64,000 nt of DNA from Sparassis latifolia (Eukaryota > Basidiomycota > Agaricomycetes > Polyporales > Sparassidaceae), in NCBI GenBank assembly GCA_018466975.1, contig CM031556.1:2604001-2668000 (forward strand). The letters run 5' to 3'. The notes under the pieces are model-generated. The model was not told the DNA's origin and made no database searches. It saw only the letters and a program-made list of their open reading frames with translations. Each line of letters starts with the position of its first letter. Position 1 is the first letter of the stretch. A program made the translations under genes and the position numbers. Shown here one piece after another: positions 11,721 to 23,969 of this stretch.

Positions 11721-12208
11721 CCTGAGTCCCCGGGGAGTACTATATATAGAGGAAGGTGTTCCGCAGCGAGGCTCTGGATGACGGCAGGGAGCTGCTTTGT
11801 GGATTCAGTTGGCGGCGTGTAAGCCTCGATGAGGGAGCTGGCTGCTGAAAGTGCGGAGAAAGTCTACGCGCACCACGTGACCTTATATACACCATGGGCG
11901 CTCCGCGAGTCGCGAGGACTCTCAATGCACTGGCAGCGGCCCAGTACGAGTCATGCGTATCGCACCTTGCTTCAAATTATGTAGTAGAGATGGCTACGCC
12001 TCCGGTAATAAATGTGAGAAAATAACACATGGACGATGACAAAGCGATGAGAACTGAGCGCGGACCACAACAGAATATACTACACTTCTAGTCTACTCAT
12101 GTCATGTTCTAAGCATCGTGCATGCAGGGACTAGAGAAATTATGCGAAGAGCAGCGGAGAACATTGATGTCGGAAGATGAAGGGAGAGGAGACATTCACA
12201 TGAAACCA
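11721..12208. other. Intergenic region, NOP6 promoter and UBC12 3' end
   Basis: This space lies upstream of NOP6 and downstream of UBC12 on the same strand. A TATATATA-like tract lies near 11741-11749, at a suitable distance from the NOP6 start for a promoter element. No gene or repeat was seen. Confidence 0.35.
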
Positions 12209-13025
12209 TTATACAAGTACCTTGTCGTATTGTACACCCTTGATCACCCCTCCGCGCATAGAATTCTTGACGTTGTAGACGAACTGATCTCGATTCTTCC
12301 GCAGCTCCTCCGCCGCCTCTGCCATGGAACAGGTATCAGAAAAGCTCTGTACTTTGCAAGAATACGAACCCTTGTTAAGTGGATCATCCGCATTAGGTTC
12401 GAGGAAAAGGTACTGAAGCCCGACTAAGACGGAGTTCAGATTGAGCACTGGTTTCCAGTCCTCGCGAAGAATGTTCAAGCACACATTCCCTTCAAGGTCA
12501 ACATTTGGATGATAAATCTGAACAAACATGACATCAACACTCGAAAATAATTGAGGGTCAAAGGCAGCTCTACCGTTTGTGTGCACTTGACCTTTGGTGG
12601 TTCGTGAGGGTAGTTTGTGTTGATATTGACGGAGAACACAAATGCACCGCCCTTGTACATGCCTGCGGTAATTGTCAATGAAGAAATGAGAGACTACATT
12701 TTCTGAGAATATTCACCTTCATCGGGAGTGATGGTGAGAGTGAAGTTGAGGATATCAGTGGGATCGGGGAAATGTGTCTTCATTGTGGACGATAGTTCGA
12801 GTTCCGTGAGGTCTATATGACACAAGATCATCTCCATGAGCCGGTAATATTGAACTTTAAGTATCCTGTCACACACCTTTCTGCACCCGAATCTGAGCAG
12901 CACTAGTCTTGGGTTTCTTCTTCGCCGCCGCATCCTCGTTCTTCTTCATGCTCCAAATCTGCGACAAGTATAGGCGGTCAAGGCTCATCAGATTGATTAA
13001 AGCATTCGAGCGCTACCTTGATCAT
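12209..13025 (-). CDS. UBC12: NEDD8-conjugating E2 enzyme (UBC12)
   Basis: E2 that carries NEDD8/Rub1 to cullins and so activates cullin-RING ubiquitin ligases. The start is MIK, then a one-intron jump to [21 protein letters not shown], the N-terminal extension that docks on the NEDD8 E1. The UBC fold follows: [46 protein letters not shown], then [20 protein letters not shown] with the catalytic Cys in NVCLNILRE. It ends GVQYDKVLV. Five introns, one with the donor GTTCGT, are needed. The length of about 185 residues is normal. It lies head to head with the 2OG oxygenase gene, about 220 bp apart. Confidence 0.93.
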
Positions 13026-13248
13026 CTTTGTATCTTAAAATTGTACTGAGTGGAGAGAAGGGTGTCGTTTTGTGCCCCAAGGATCGAGTGGTAGAGAGTG
13101 TGTAAGGCGCGCCGCGAGGCCGCCTCGTACTTGGCTCACTTATTAGGGTCACGTGCGAACGTAGATCGATCTTAAAGACGCGCCGGTCGCGTATACTCGC
13201 TTAACCACATTGTCTTCACCCCGTGGCAATTCTCCTTAAACCCAAACG

Positions 13249-14738
13249 ATGTCCGAATCAATGCCAACACTCCCCGTGGTCGATCTCGACCTCTATCTCA
13301 CCGACTTAACCCCATCTGAGCTTGTTTTACAAGAATGCAAGAAGGCAATACCTCTTCCAGTTTGCGGATTTGTGGACGTGGCTGAGACAATCTTTCTTCA
13401 CAGGCTGCAGATGCACTAATCTCTCACGGTGCTCTCTTGCTTCACGACTCGCGCGTGTCAGAGGACGACAATAGTACATTTCTTGATTTATTGGAGGACT
13501 ACTTTGCACAACCGGTGTCTGCCCTCAAGGAGGACGAGAGGCCGGAACTAGGCTATCAGGTCATTTATTTTCTTGTGGCTTCGTTTTTATTTGTATAACC
13601 TTATTCGCCAGGTGGGGGTAACACTCGAGAACACAGAGAAGCCGAAATGTGCGGTGGACGAACCTTGTTTAAAAGTCATTGCACGGTTGGATCCTGCAGA
13701 ACGACCGCTAGATATCTCTGCGCATGACCCAGATCCGAAGTGCAGATTCTTCTGGAAGATGAGCCTGAAGCCACCGTACGAGACGGACTACCCGTCATTG
13801 AATGCGCCTAACGTCGTTCCGCAGGCGGAGAGCTTGAGAACTAGGTGGACTCCGGTCATGGAGAAGTGGGGAAAGTCCATGAAGGACGCGTATGTCGATG
13901 GTTCTTAAACCTAACGTTAATTCATCCCTGGTTTTATAGTGTCGAAGATGTAGGCAGAATGGTCTGTGTCGGCCTCGGCTTGCCCCAGGAGACCTTCAAG
14001 GAAGCAGGACGCTATGGGTAAGACTCTGACTTTGACTACATTTAATTTTCCACATATTAATCAAGCCTATCTTGTTTCAGTCCCCATCTGCTTGCTCCCA
14101 CTGCATCTGATCTCGTGAAATACTCGAAGAGAGACACAATTCTCGCCGGTTTCCACACAGACCTGAATTTCCTTACAATCCACGGGCGTTCACGCTATCC
14201 AGGTTTGCACATATGGGCGTGCAACACGGGGAAGCGCATACCAGTTAAATTCCCGTCGACAGGCCGATATCTCTTGGTCCAGGCAGGCAAACAGCTTGAG
14301 CATCTGAGCGGAGGACTCATCAAAGCGGGATATCACGAAGTTGTGGTCAACGAAGACACTCTTGCGGTCAGTCTCCTTCAAATACTACCGATTTAATTAC
14401 CAAGAGTTTATGTGCTTAACTTGAACGACGAAGGTGGTCGAACGACGCAAAAGCCAATTTCCCGATCGTCCCCTCATCCGCATATCTTCTACATTCTTCT
14501 GGCACCTGTCATCCGATTATAACTTGGCCCCAATCCCCTCCTTACTCTCCCGAGCTCTTGCTATCCGAGCGGATACCACAAATCCTGGCACTGTGGACAT
14601 TGACGAAGACCCAACGTACCAGCCCATGAAGGTTGGTCAGCAAGTGCAAAAGTGGGTTTTCCGTTTATTATGGCCTGCAGCTCGTGCTGACCGTGAAATT
14701 TATTCAGTGAGTTGAGACATATTGCGTTGATGGCTTGA
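13249..14738 (+). CDS. 2-oxoglutarate / Fe(II) oxygenase, isopenicillin N synthase-like
   Basis: Non-heme iron oxygenase of unknown substrate. The start is MSESMPTLPVVDLDLYL, the usual N-terminal PVVDL motif of this superfamily. A helical middle (ADALISHGALLLHDSRVSE, EDYFAQP) leads to the jelly-roll core. Iron ligands are visible as HTD in AGFHTDLNFLTIHGRSRYPGL and the distal His in KAGYHEVVV. The 2OG-binding RxS is RIS in RPLIRISSTFFWHL. About six introns are needed, and the last short exon ends ELRHIALMA. The family includes IPNS, ACC oxidase and flavonol synthase types, so the reaction cannot be named. It is not in a visible secondary-metabolite cluster. Its neighbours are housekeeping genes. 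Confidence 0.85.
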
Positions 14739-14995
14739 TGCGCTGAAGGTGTGGTCTGTCAGAAGAGATTCGTTACTCTGGTTTTTTCAGTCTGGTGTAG
14801 GCACGGAACTGGCAGTGTATGAATCATGTACTCAGAGTGTGGGACTACGGGTTGACTACTATGTTACGAAGTTGAATCCACTAAATAGCTGAAGTTGAAT
14901 CCACCGCATGATTACAGCGTGACATCCGCTGGCGATGAGGCTCGCGGTGCACGTAGAAGTTGTGACAGAATCGGGAAGTTGAGTCAGCCCAAGTT

Positions 14996-17437
14996 TCACG
15001 TTGAACCAACGACGGCTTCCGAGAACCGAACGTCGCCGAAAGCCCTCATAACGCTTTCAACCTTGACAATCATCTCCTCCCACTCTGCCTCAGGATCGGA
15101 CAGCGAAGTGATGGCCCCACCAGCACCAAGAACCCATTCATCGCTCGTAGACTTGACCCGGGAATCTGTATCATCTGCCTTGGGTGTCGGATGATCTTGT
15201 GGACCATGCGGAGAGTCGTATTTGAAACAACTGCGAATGGTGACGGACCAGTCCCCACCTCCACCAACACACCAGTAGCCAAAGACACCAGAATAAATGC
15301 CGCGCTCGCAACTTTCCAGTCTGCGCAGGATTTCAACGCTGCGCTTCTTCGGTGCACCCGTCATACTGCCTGAATATGATTATAAGCGTAAGCCGTTATT
15401 TCCTTGCGGTGAAAACGCTCGACACAGGTACGTACCAGGGGGTAGACTTCTGCGCAGCACTTCCCATCCCATATTAATATCGGAATGAAGATCTGCCTCG
15501 TTGGAAACCTTGCCCTCGATGACGCTCACCAGCTGCCAAACCGTCTCGTACTCCTCCACTTGGCAAAACTGTTTCACATCGACATCTGCACCCACAACTC
15601 CATGCAGATCGTGGCGTATGAGGTCAACAATCATCAAATTCTCTGCAACCTCCTTGGCACTGCCGGCAAGGGCTTCCTCGGCAATGGCACGTGTGACACC
15701 AGGTGCCTTGCGTACAGTACCCTTGATGGGCCGTAGCTGACAATGTGTGCGTGGGGGCCTCGAGAACGACAAAAAACGCTCCGGGGAGGACGACACGAGT
15801 GTAGATGGGTGAAGACGTAAATATGCCGAATGGGGAGCTGGATTACGGTCGCGCACGGTCTTATATAAATCCCACGAGGATGAAGTAATCCTCGACGTAG
15901 CAGGAGCCGCTTTGGGAACTGAGATGCGGGTAGGCGCAGTTAGGCAGAGTTCATACGAGTCACCGGAAAACAGGTAGTCTTTGGCTTCCTTGATTCGAGA
16001 AATGTAGAGCTCCTTATCGGGAAGCGTCACCACGGTTGGCGAGGTGGTGGTGCTCTTTCTCCGTCGTTTCGGCGGAGAGGAAGGAACCTCATCTTCCGGT
16101 ACGCGCATCCCTCGCTTGAGCCGTAAAGCTACATCGTCGAACCATACATCGTCGTCCTGCCTCAGCGATTGCACGTACACCTTCGCGGATACAGAATCGA
16201 CGATAATGCTCCGCTCAACAAAAGCTAGGTTGACATCGGGGTGGAGCCTAGGTTCAGCTCGAACAAGGGGAGAGAGGCATTGAACGCCAAGTTCATAGCT
16301 GAGGAAGCCTGCGAGGCCACCCCAGAAAGGAATGTCTTTGACTCCACCTTGTGCCTTCCTGGCATGCATGAATTTAGCGAGCCAAGACCAGATATCCTGA
16401 TCACCGAGCTCCTCGACTGTGGTCTGGAGATGCTTGCGTACATGGACGTGAGGTTGGCCAACCCAATATGAGATTAATGGTGAGGATGTATCAAGGCAGC
16501 CAATGATAGAGAAGCGTCCAGGTTTCGCAGCAGAGTCCAAAAGGACAAAGTCGGTACACTCGTCGGCCACACCCAAGATCTCGCACATTTCGGTCACCTC
16601 CAATCCGGGGAGCTCCAACACACGCGTAGCCACGACGGACTTCCGGGAACACTGAATGCTAGATGTTGAAAGAAACTGCAGACTAGGCCATGCAGGCCCC
16701 ACAATGTCTTCGATAGTGGTATCCCAAGGTCGGACTATTCTGTGTGTTATGGCTGCCCAGTTTTTGGTTAATCGCCAAAAATTACGGACAACCTCGTCGC
16801 CACCTCCGCGAGTGCACACGGACTCTGGGTGGTATTGCACCGCCCAAAACGGCCTTGTCCTATGCTTGACGGCCATCACTACACGGCCGTTCTCTTCGCC
16901 ATCGTCTGCCCATGCTAGAGGTTCTACCTCCTCGTTTCCTTGAAGCTCGACGTGTAGAGAATGGTAGCGCACGGCGGCAACAGTCCCGACACCTTTGAAA
17001 ATTTCCAAACCGCCATGTAAAATCCGCGATATCTGGCCATGTTTTACTACGCGCAGCCGTCTCAATTTCGCGCCGAATTCCACTGCAAGGCTCTGCAAGC
17101 CAAGACAGACACCGAAAACAGGGATGAGATGTTCATCAGCAACGCTCCATATATACTTGACGACTCCGATGTCTTCAGGATTTTCTGGAGAGCCTGGACC
17201 AGGGCCAACGACGACTGCCGAAAAATACGGCAGGAGGGGACAAGATCCGCTATGGATACAACGTCGTTCTTGATTATATGAACTTCGCTGTCAGGTATGG
17301 CTTGTCGACAAAGAGAGACAAGACTGAAATCGAGCGTGAGTGAAGTCTGATTTTGACAACGGACATGAACCTCACTTGTGAGTGAAGGAGTCGTAAGAAT
17401 CTATCAGTAAGATCCTAGGTTGCAAGTGAAGGGACAT
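14996..17437 (-). CDS. ABZ1: para-Aminobenzoate (ADC) synthase, glutaminase-synthase fusion (ABZ1)
   Basis: Converts chorismate and glutamine to aminodeoxychorismate for folate synthesis. The N-terminal glutamine amidotransferase starts MSLHLQPRILLIDSYDSFTHN. It has the oxyanion region VVVGPGPGSP, the nucleophile Cys in FGVCLGLQSL and the His/Glu pair in VQYHPESVCT. The synthase half (TrpE/PabB-like) shows YISRIKEAKDYLFSGDSYELCLT, PERFLSFSRP, PIKGTVRKAPG, LMIVDLIRHDL and PPGSMTGAPKKRSVEIL (across an intron near 15367-15430), then YSGVFGYW. A frame break lies at the G4 run 17236-17239. One added base gives a continuous IADLVPLLPYFSAVVVGPG. Everything else is intact, so a sequence error is more likely than a dead gene. 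It is transcribed divergently from TTI1. Confidence 0.92.
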
Positions 17438-17782
17438 CTGGGAAAAGCTTCAAGTTCAGAGCCAAGTGAGCGGAATGACGAGAGGATAAATAAATAAGAA
17501 TGCCTATCCGTAGAGTAGAGTGGAGAAAGACATGGATAGAGAAACGAGAAAACCCAACGATCGGGACTCAGAGCAACTCATGGATTTAGCGCTCGCGTCT
17601 TGAAAGCTTGAACCCTGGTCTGCTTCGGGCTAGTTCACCCTCTACTCCGGCCCCACGAGCATTTAGGTCCAATTGTCAGTAAGTAATAGGTCCGCAGTGC
17701 TATTGGCAGTAGTTCAATGCTGAAAATTGAGATACAACTCGGATGAAAACAGGACATTGTCCACCCTGGTCTGTCCAGGATA
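17438..17782. promoter_or_regulatory. Divergent promoter region, ABZ1 / TTI1
   Basis: Two genes start away from this 345-bp space, so both promoters should be here. A purine-rich, AT-leaning stretch (17480-17560) is the only visible bias. No gene was seen. Confidence 0.4.
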
Positions 17783-20700
17783 ATGGAAAGCCCTGAGAGC
17801 TCTCAAGCTACATTCCAAAAGGTGCGTTTCTGATCTATCCAAGATGGTCTGGGGAAACACTCCCATTCGTTTTTCCAGTTGAAGGTGGACTGTGTGCCTC
17901 TCCTAGGCAACTCCTTGCTAACGCCAGAATCCATACCGCTGGTGTCAAAACTTCTGTCGAATATCACTGCCACTTTGCGCGAGACGAGGAGTTCGGGACA
18001 TGCGCTCACCCCCTCACTTATTTCCTACGTGTTCTTTCCGATCTCCTCAATTCTTCGCCGCAACTCAGTATCCACAGTACCCAATCAAACACTAGAGAAG
18101 GTTATGGTGATTCTCAGCATCTTGTGCGAAGATTGGTGGTGGGACTTCGACGGGAAAACATGGGAACAAATTTTCATGTTATGTGGCGCTATCATCGGCG
18201 ATTTGGGCGACACAGGAACCGTCAAGACCAGAGATGATGAAACGAAAGACGCAGCAGCACTTTGTTTGTGGTCCTTGGTGCGAGAGCGAAACCCAGGCGA
18301 TGATCCATCCGGTTCAACTCATACCCAGCGCGCAGAGCGACAGTCCTCCAGGTTCCAAACTTACGCACAGACATTAACCTTCATTCCCATACTGGGCCAG
18401 ACGGTCAACTCCCTGCTGGGGACAGCTGCTTCTAAGCATCTACCGTTACAGAGGTCATCCCTCAGGCTGCTTCACGTATTGGTCAGGGACTATCTTCCGG
18501 ATGACTTTGTCCCTTCCATAATGCCGGGAATAGTCAGCGCAATGGACAAGATTGCTTTGAACACCGGAGGCTCGAAGGGATGGGCAAGGGGCGAAATCGT
18601 ATCAGGAGCCCTGACGGTAATGCAGGAAACGATTATCAGGTCGATTGGAGATGAAATCTGTGTCAAGCAAGGTGCAGTTGCAGCGGTTGACGACCTGGAA
18701 GATCTCGCCGAGCTCCTAGCTGAGTCGAAGTCTCAGCCAGAAACCACCCCTCCGTCGCCATATTTGACGCCTCGCACGCCCGCTTGGGTCCGTGGAACGG
18801 CCTCTCAGTTGCATATCGCAATCAATTCCCTTACGCCCTTGGTCAATCACCCCACATCTTCGGCTCTTCTTGCCCTTTCCACGTTCTCAGCAGTGGTTGT
18901 CTCAGGCATCAGTCTGACAGTACCCCAATCGCAGCCTCTCTTGATGTCTTTCCTACTCTCTCTATCAGGTTCTATATTCGAGGGTGTCTCGCGTCGGGCG
19001 GATGCAGAGCTGAGAGAAGTATTAACACCCCCTTCAAGTGTTAGACATTCTCTGCTTCAGGTTCTCGTACAGCTCTCCAAAGACAACTTGGCTGCTCTTC
19101 CCCGCCTTATTCCATCACACTCAGACGACAAGGTTGAGCACGTCGCGAATCTTATTGAAGGTGTCTGTCGCCTCGCCATCTCGCAGGACTCGACGGATGT
19201 ACAAGGGATCACATCGATTTCAGTTGGCGTCGGTAAGCTCCTCGGACCCAATGGGGAATAGAGAAATGGGGCTGGAGCTTATTGTCGGTGTTGGAATTTG
19301 CTACCATGTCTGTTGCAGAGACACGAAATACCGCTGTTCTCATGCTCGAAAGCAGTTCCATGGCAGTCGATTGGATACCTTTTCCGGAGCTTGTGTTTAA
19401 ACACATAACATCTCGCACCACATACTCTGCGCTGGAGCGCATGTTTCGCTCCTTAGGACGTGCTGCAGGGGAAGACTGCTTGTTCACAGTGGAATGGTTT
19501 ATGAGTGTAGGGGAAAGTGGAACAGACCAAAGAGCCGTTGCAGCTCTATGGTGTACCTGCCGACTTCTAGAAGGTGCGGCCGAAGTGTCTCTTGATCCCA
19601 ACCACTCCGGGAGCTCCAGGGTGATAAAGAGAAGCAGGAGGTTTGAGAGGCTCGCCCGCGGAATTGCTCGGAGAGTGGCCGACCTTTGGATGGACATAGA
19701 TGAAGATCATCAAAGTGACGAGGGTGAGGATGATATGAAAACAGCCGTCGACGAGCCAATTCTTGTCGAACATGTGAAGGGCCTTGTTCCAATTCGCGCT
19801 ACTGTCGACTTCCGGCCTACCCCGAAATCAAGGTCTTCACCATCTACCCCGCAACCTCATTTACACAAGTGTCTCTGCCTCCAGCTATTATCGGTCACTG
19901 CCGGAATCCTCGAAGCTCGATTTTCACCGCTGCTACTTCATACGCTCTATCCCATACTAAACGCTATCGTGTCAGAGTCTCCACTGGTTTCCACCTCTGG
20001 ATTGGCTGCTCTGTATTCGATCACAAGTAGCGCATCATATGCCTCACCTGCAAACTTACTTCTGTCCAACTTTGACTACGTCTTGGATGCTGTCTCGCGC
20101 CACCTAAGCCGCCGATGGCTTGATGTTGATGCCACGAAAGTTTTGGTCATCCTTGTGCGCCAGGTCGGTCGTGATGTCGTGCAAAAGGCCGGAGACGTAG
20201 TCGAAGAGTGTTTTGATCGTCTGGATGAATTTCATGGATATGAGGTTATCGTTGATGGCCTCGTGGAAGTGTTGGGTGAAGTCGTGAAGGTGATAGAAGA
20301 CGATAGCGAGGTCCATCTTACCAGAGATGCCCGTACAGCCCCGACGGCTCAATCGACGAGGGCTGGGAACGCCATGGATGTGTTCTTGCACTGGTACGTG
20401 CATCGGCAAGATGCCCCGCAAGAGACCACAGAAGGCATGCGAGACAGCTCCTATCCAAGAGAGGCATGGGATTCTAACAATGTCACCGAACCGGAACAAA
20501 CTACCCAGGAACAGGATCATCATATCGACAGCGAACCACCTCCAACGCCCGCGCAAGCGCTAACCATAATGCTTGGCCTTTCATCTTGAACAGGTTTACT
20601 GAACCCGCCCGCGCATTCGTCGCTAACAAGACAAATTGCTGCTGCATCAACAACCAATGCTCTGGCTAGACTGGGTCCTGGCGCGGTTGGAACAGAGTCG

Positions 20701-21054
20701 GCATACACTTATTCGCACCGACTATACAGGTCCTTGTTGAAGACGATGACAGCTGCAGCTAGGGGAGTTCAGGGACAGGACTCTGCGATATGGGAAGCAT
20801 TGCTCCTGTTTCGCAGATTTCTGCATAGGGACGCACACGAGGAGCTACAAGCGTGTGCGAGGGAATTGTACATTGCCTTCGGTGCCAACAACGAAGATGC
20901 CGTGTGGTTTGCCCTTTCTGCTACGCAAGGTCAATTAGCAGGCGTCACATTCTTGGAGGAAGCGAAGTGGGACATTAGTCAAAATGCGACATTGATATTG
21001 CTCAGACTCGGGATGCGAAAGTCCTCGGGAGAGCAAATACTAACTCCAGGTTAA
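17783..21054 (+). CDS. TTI1: TTI1-like subunit of the TEL2-TTI1-TTI2 complex
   Basis: HEAT-repeat cochaperone that helps fold PIKK kinases such as TOR, ATM/Tel1 and ATR. A 13-codon first exon (MESPESSQATFQK) is followed by introns at 17822-17878 and 19233-19318. Helical repeat blocks run through the large exons (ILSILCEDWWWDFDGK, LRLLHVLVRDYLPDDF, FDYVLDAVSRHLSRRWLDVDATK, ARLGPGAVGTESAYTYSHRLY). The frame holds until TGA at 20587-20589. The segment from about 20565 to 20640 is disturbed: a block reading NAWPFILNRFTEPARAF is present but in another frame, and the regions that normally flank it look missing. Downstream the original frame resumes to 21054. The gene is therefore either internally deleted or misassembled there. 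Confidence 0.8.
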
Positions 21055-21176
21055 TAGTGTTTACAGGCTGTATGTCCACAATAATTACAGACGGTGATTA
21101 TCCGCTAAAATGCCTTGAAGTACGGTACTTGTTTAGATAAATGAACTGAAATGAAATTTGGTCTATGCCGCAATGT

Positions 21177-22326
21177 CTACCAGTGTCCCAGAGTCACCAT
21201 GTTCCGGTCGAACCCAAGCTCAAGCCATGAATCCGCTCCTTCCGCAGGCTCCGATTCGGGACCCAGACCGACGAATCCGACTCGATGGTACACCTTCGCC
21301 GCCGCCGGATTATTGTGAGCGACATAAAGAACGACGCTATCCTTCGTCTTGAGAAAGCTATCATTGGGTTATTTGGTCAGTACATTCGAAACCCCGGACG
21401 TATAAAGACATGACTGACTGTTCGCACACGCGACGCGTGAGACGCTCCGCGCAACCGCGTTGTCTCCATCGGGGGTTTGTATACACCTTGGTGATAGCGG
21501 CCACGGTGTCGCTCGTCCGGGTGACAGCGACGATAGAGGCTATTTCCGCGGGTTGCCCGGGAGCGCAGATCTCGTGAACCCACAGCTGTCCGTTGCGGAC
21601 AAGCAAGGCCGCTTCCCTCTCCGCTCCTTCTAAATTCAGAACAAATGGTTCCTACGCAAGTCGTTAGCTTACGGTCCGAACGTTACAGAATATATAACTT
21701 ACCGAGGCAACTGCAAATCCGTAACAAAGAGGGACAACATTGGGTATATCCGCTTCAATCGCGGGCCGTAGTTGGTACGACAGATTTGGGAGCAAAGTAG
21801 CCCGACGAGGTCTGAACGACTTCCGAGTACAGAACGTGAACTTCGCCGCATAGTACTCGCAGTCAACATCCAAACGGATCCCCGTCCGTTGCGTCCAAAT
21901 GGATGCGAATGATTCAGCGATGTATTCAGGAGCGAAGACGGAAAAAACACGTTCGGGAGGTACGCTCTCCTGGAGAGCGCTAACCATCCCAAGGAGTCTG
22001 GGCATGATATAATCCTTTTGAATCTGGCGATATGGGATGGGGGTGAAGATGAACACGGGGTATGCGCCAAGTGGTCCTTGAGCGCAGGACAGTACAAGAT
22101 CCATACAGAGTAAAGCCTCCCCAGGCCGTTGTGTCATGCAAACGATGTACACATCGTTCGCGACGTTGGAATCTCCCCCTCGATCCTTGTCTCGCGACTT
22201 CTCCGCATGCGGAAACATGATGTTGGAGGGCCGTGGGTTCTTGGAAAAGCAGTCCCATACTTCCACAGGGAGGTCTCGAGCGGAGTGAAACGTTTGGACG
22301 ATGTAGGGAAGAGTACGTGCCGGCAT
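21177..22326 (-). CDS. GNAT-family N-acetyltransferase-like protein
   Basis: Predicted acetyl-CoA dependent acetyltransferase of unknown substrate. The start MPARTLPYIVQTFHSARDLP opens an N-terminal GNAT-like half (VYIVCMTQRPGEALLCMDLVLSC, LGAYPVFIFT). The C-terminal GNAT core comes after introns: AAITKVYTNPRWRQRGCAERLTRRVCE, where RxxGCA is the pyrophosphate-binding loop, then LYVAHNNPAAAKVYHRVGFVGL, the usual last strand and helix. It ends RNMVTLGHW. The length is near 350 residues. Exon edges near 21410 and 21655 are inferred. It converges on TTI1 with about 120 bp between them. Confidence 0.75.
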
Positions 22327-22780
22327 TGTGAGTGGAGTGAGATTGGCCGAGGTGGTATGGCTGTGGGTTTGCTGGGCTGTCGACTTTCTTCAAGCCGAAG
22401 CTATATAGGCGCAGTAGGTACTTGGATGATCCGGAGGGTGGCACCCACCGGTTTGTCAAGTCTGGTAGACCACGGATGACTCGAATCCATTTGACGCACA
22501 TACCAGTGTCCGACATATCCATATGAACGTCATTCGACCACAAACCGGCGACTTATCCAGTTTTCGGATGTATGGCATACGTGGAGACAATAATGGTTGC
22601 GTATTTCCGTACGCTGATCCGGCTTTAAGGATATCGAGCCAAACATAGCTAGGAAATCTCGCCAGATCTCGAGGAAGATGGTAACCACTACTGTCGAACA
22701 GCCTATCAAGGGAACTGACTGAGGAACTCGTACCTAAAATTGAGAACACGTAAGCAATATATCGGGGCCGAATCTTTCAG
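22327..22780. other. Intergenic region upstream of the GNAT gene
   Basis: The region is likely the GNAT gene promoter plus unassigned DNA. Open frames here lack splice and composition support. I see no repeat. Confidence 0.3.
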
Positions 22781-23770
22781 TTATACTAGGCTGTAGAGGG
22801 CACAAGCAGGCCGCTGCACAGCCCAAGAGACACCAGCGAAATAGCGGGCGCTTGGGATATATCAGAGTTCTGACATTGTGACCATACAGCGATGAAACTG
22901 TATGTGAACGGGCTGCGGAGTGAGCACCCGGACTGGTCGGAACAGTACAAAAGGCGCACCTCAGGGAACATGAGGCCTTCGTTCACCTGCGTTGTATTTA
23001 GACGCCATAGGCGCCTGTGCAGATAATAAGTCATACGGGCGGTAACGGAAAGCACTGCAAGCGGGGAGCTCAAAGAAAGCGAACAGCACAGACACCGAAT
23101 ACACGGTTTCCGGTTGTGGCTTGGAGCCGGAATCCAGAATCGCTTGTGCAAGACCAGGGAGGTTGAGCGTGATCAAGTAAAGCGCCTGGTATCGGAGTTC
23201 TTGGCCAATAAAGATAGGGATAAAGTGTGGTGTCGGTGTGGTGGAAATTATGTTCACAGCCACGGTGTCAAACGGAGTTAACTGTAGGCACCATGGCGGT
23301 AGACTCTCGGAACCACGAGCGCAGCCCATCGGGTCTGATGAGTCTCAGCTCGCTATGTACCACATGCCAGACTCACGGTCTGATAGGACGGTGTGGGTCT
23401 CAGAAGCCGTTATTAGGCATTGTAATCAGCCGACAATGTGGTGGTTTCTACCCGGTGAATGCAAGGTGAATGTGAGGAGAACAACCAGGGGAACGAATGG
23501 AATTGCTCTGCCGGCGATAATCTTGAAGATACCGAATCTGGCTGTGACCTCCAGCGCGTTAAGCGCCTGGCTGCGGTCCCAAAGAGTTACCGTATCGAAC
23601 ATCATGGCACTGCGGCATCGTGAAATGCAGACCTTCCAATTACCTTCCAACACTCTCAGTTTGCGTTGTGTTTGAGCTTTCGGTATACAGAAGTGAGGAC
23701 ACGCACTGAAGCACACTACACTTCGAAGTTTCCATGCTGACGGTAGCAATGAAGTGCACCCAGTTTGCAC
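22781..23770 (-). pseudogene. Decayed multi-pass membrane protein gene (candidate)
   Basis: Two minus-strand stretches look protein-like but do not join into one clean model. One (about 23430-23610) reads MMFDTVTLWDRSQALNALEVTAR then a hydrophobic segment ending VPLVVLLTFTLHSPG. Another (about 22990-23290) reads PFDTVAVNIISTTPTPHFIP and LNLPGLAQAILDSGSKPQ, followed by a hydrophobic stretch. A PFDT segment followed by a Leu-rich helix recalls the late part of expanded Agaricomycete multi-pass membrane proteins. That likeness is from memory and weak. Stops and frame changes lie between the parts. It could also be a short real gene with introns I failed to place. Confidence 0.3.
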
Positions 23771-23969
23771 GCACGCCGGCTTTATGCAAACCGCTGGCTG
23801 AGAGCAACCTTTACAGGTGTATTCAGTACGTTCAGACGATCTGAAACATGTCTGGCATCTACGTCGAATTCGAAAGCTCCCGGTCTGTCTTGGAATCGGT
23901 CAGCCGTATACTTCACTTCGTCTTCCTCGCGGCTTCTCCTCTTTATAACGCATTATCACTTACAGCGAC

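Noticed and set aside
13249..17437. 2OG oxygenase and ABZ1 as a secondary-metabolite cluster
   Set aside because: No synthase, P450 or transporter lies nearby. The neighbours are UBC12 and TTI1, and ABZ1 is a primary folate enzyme.
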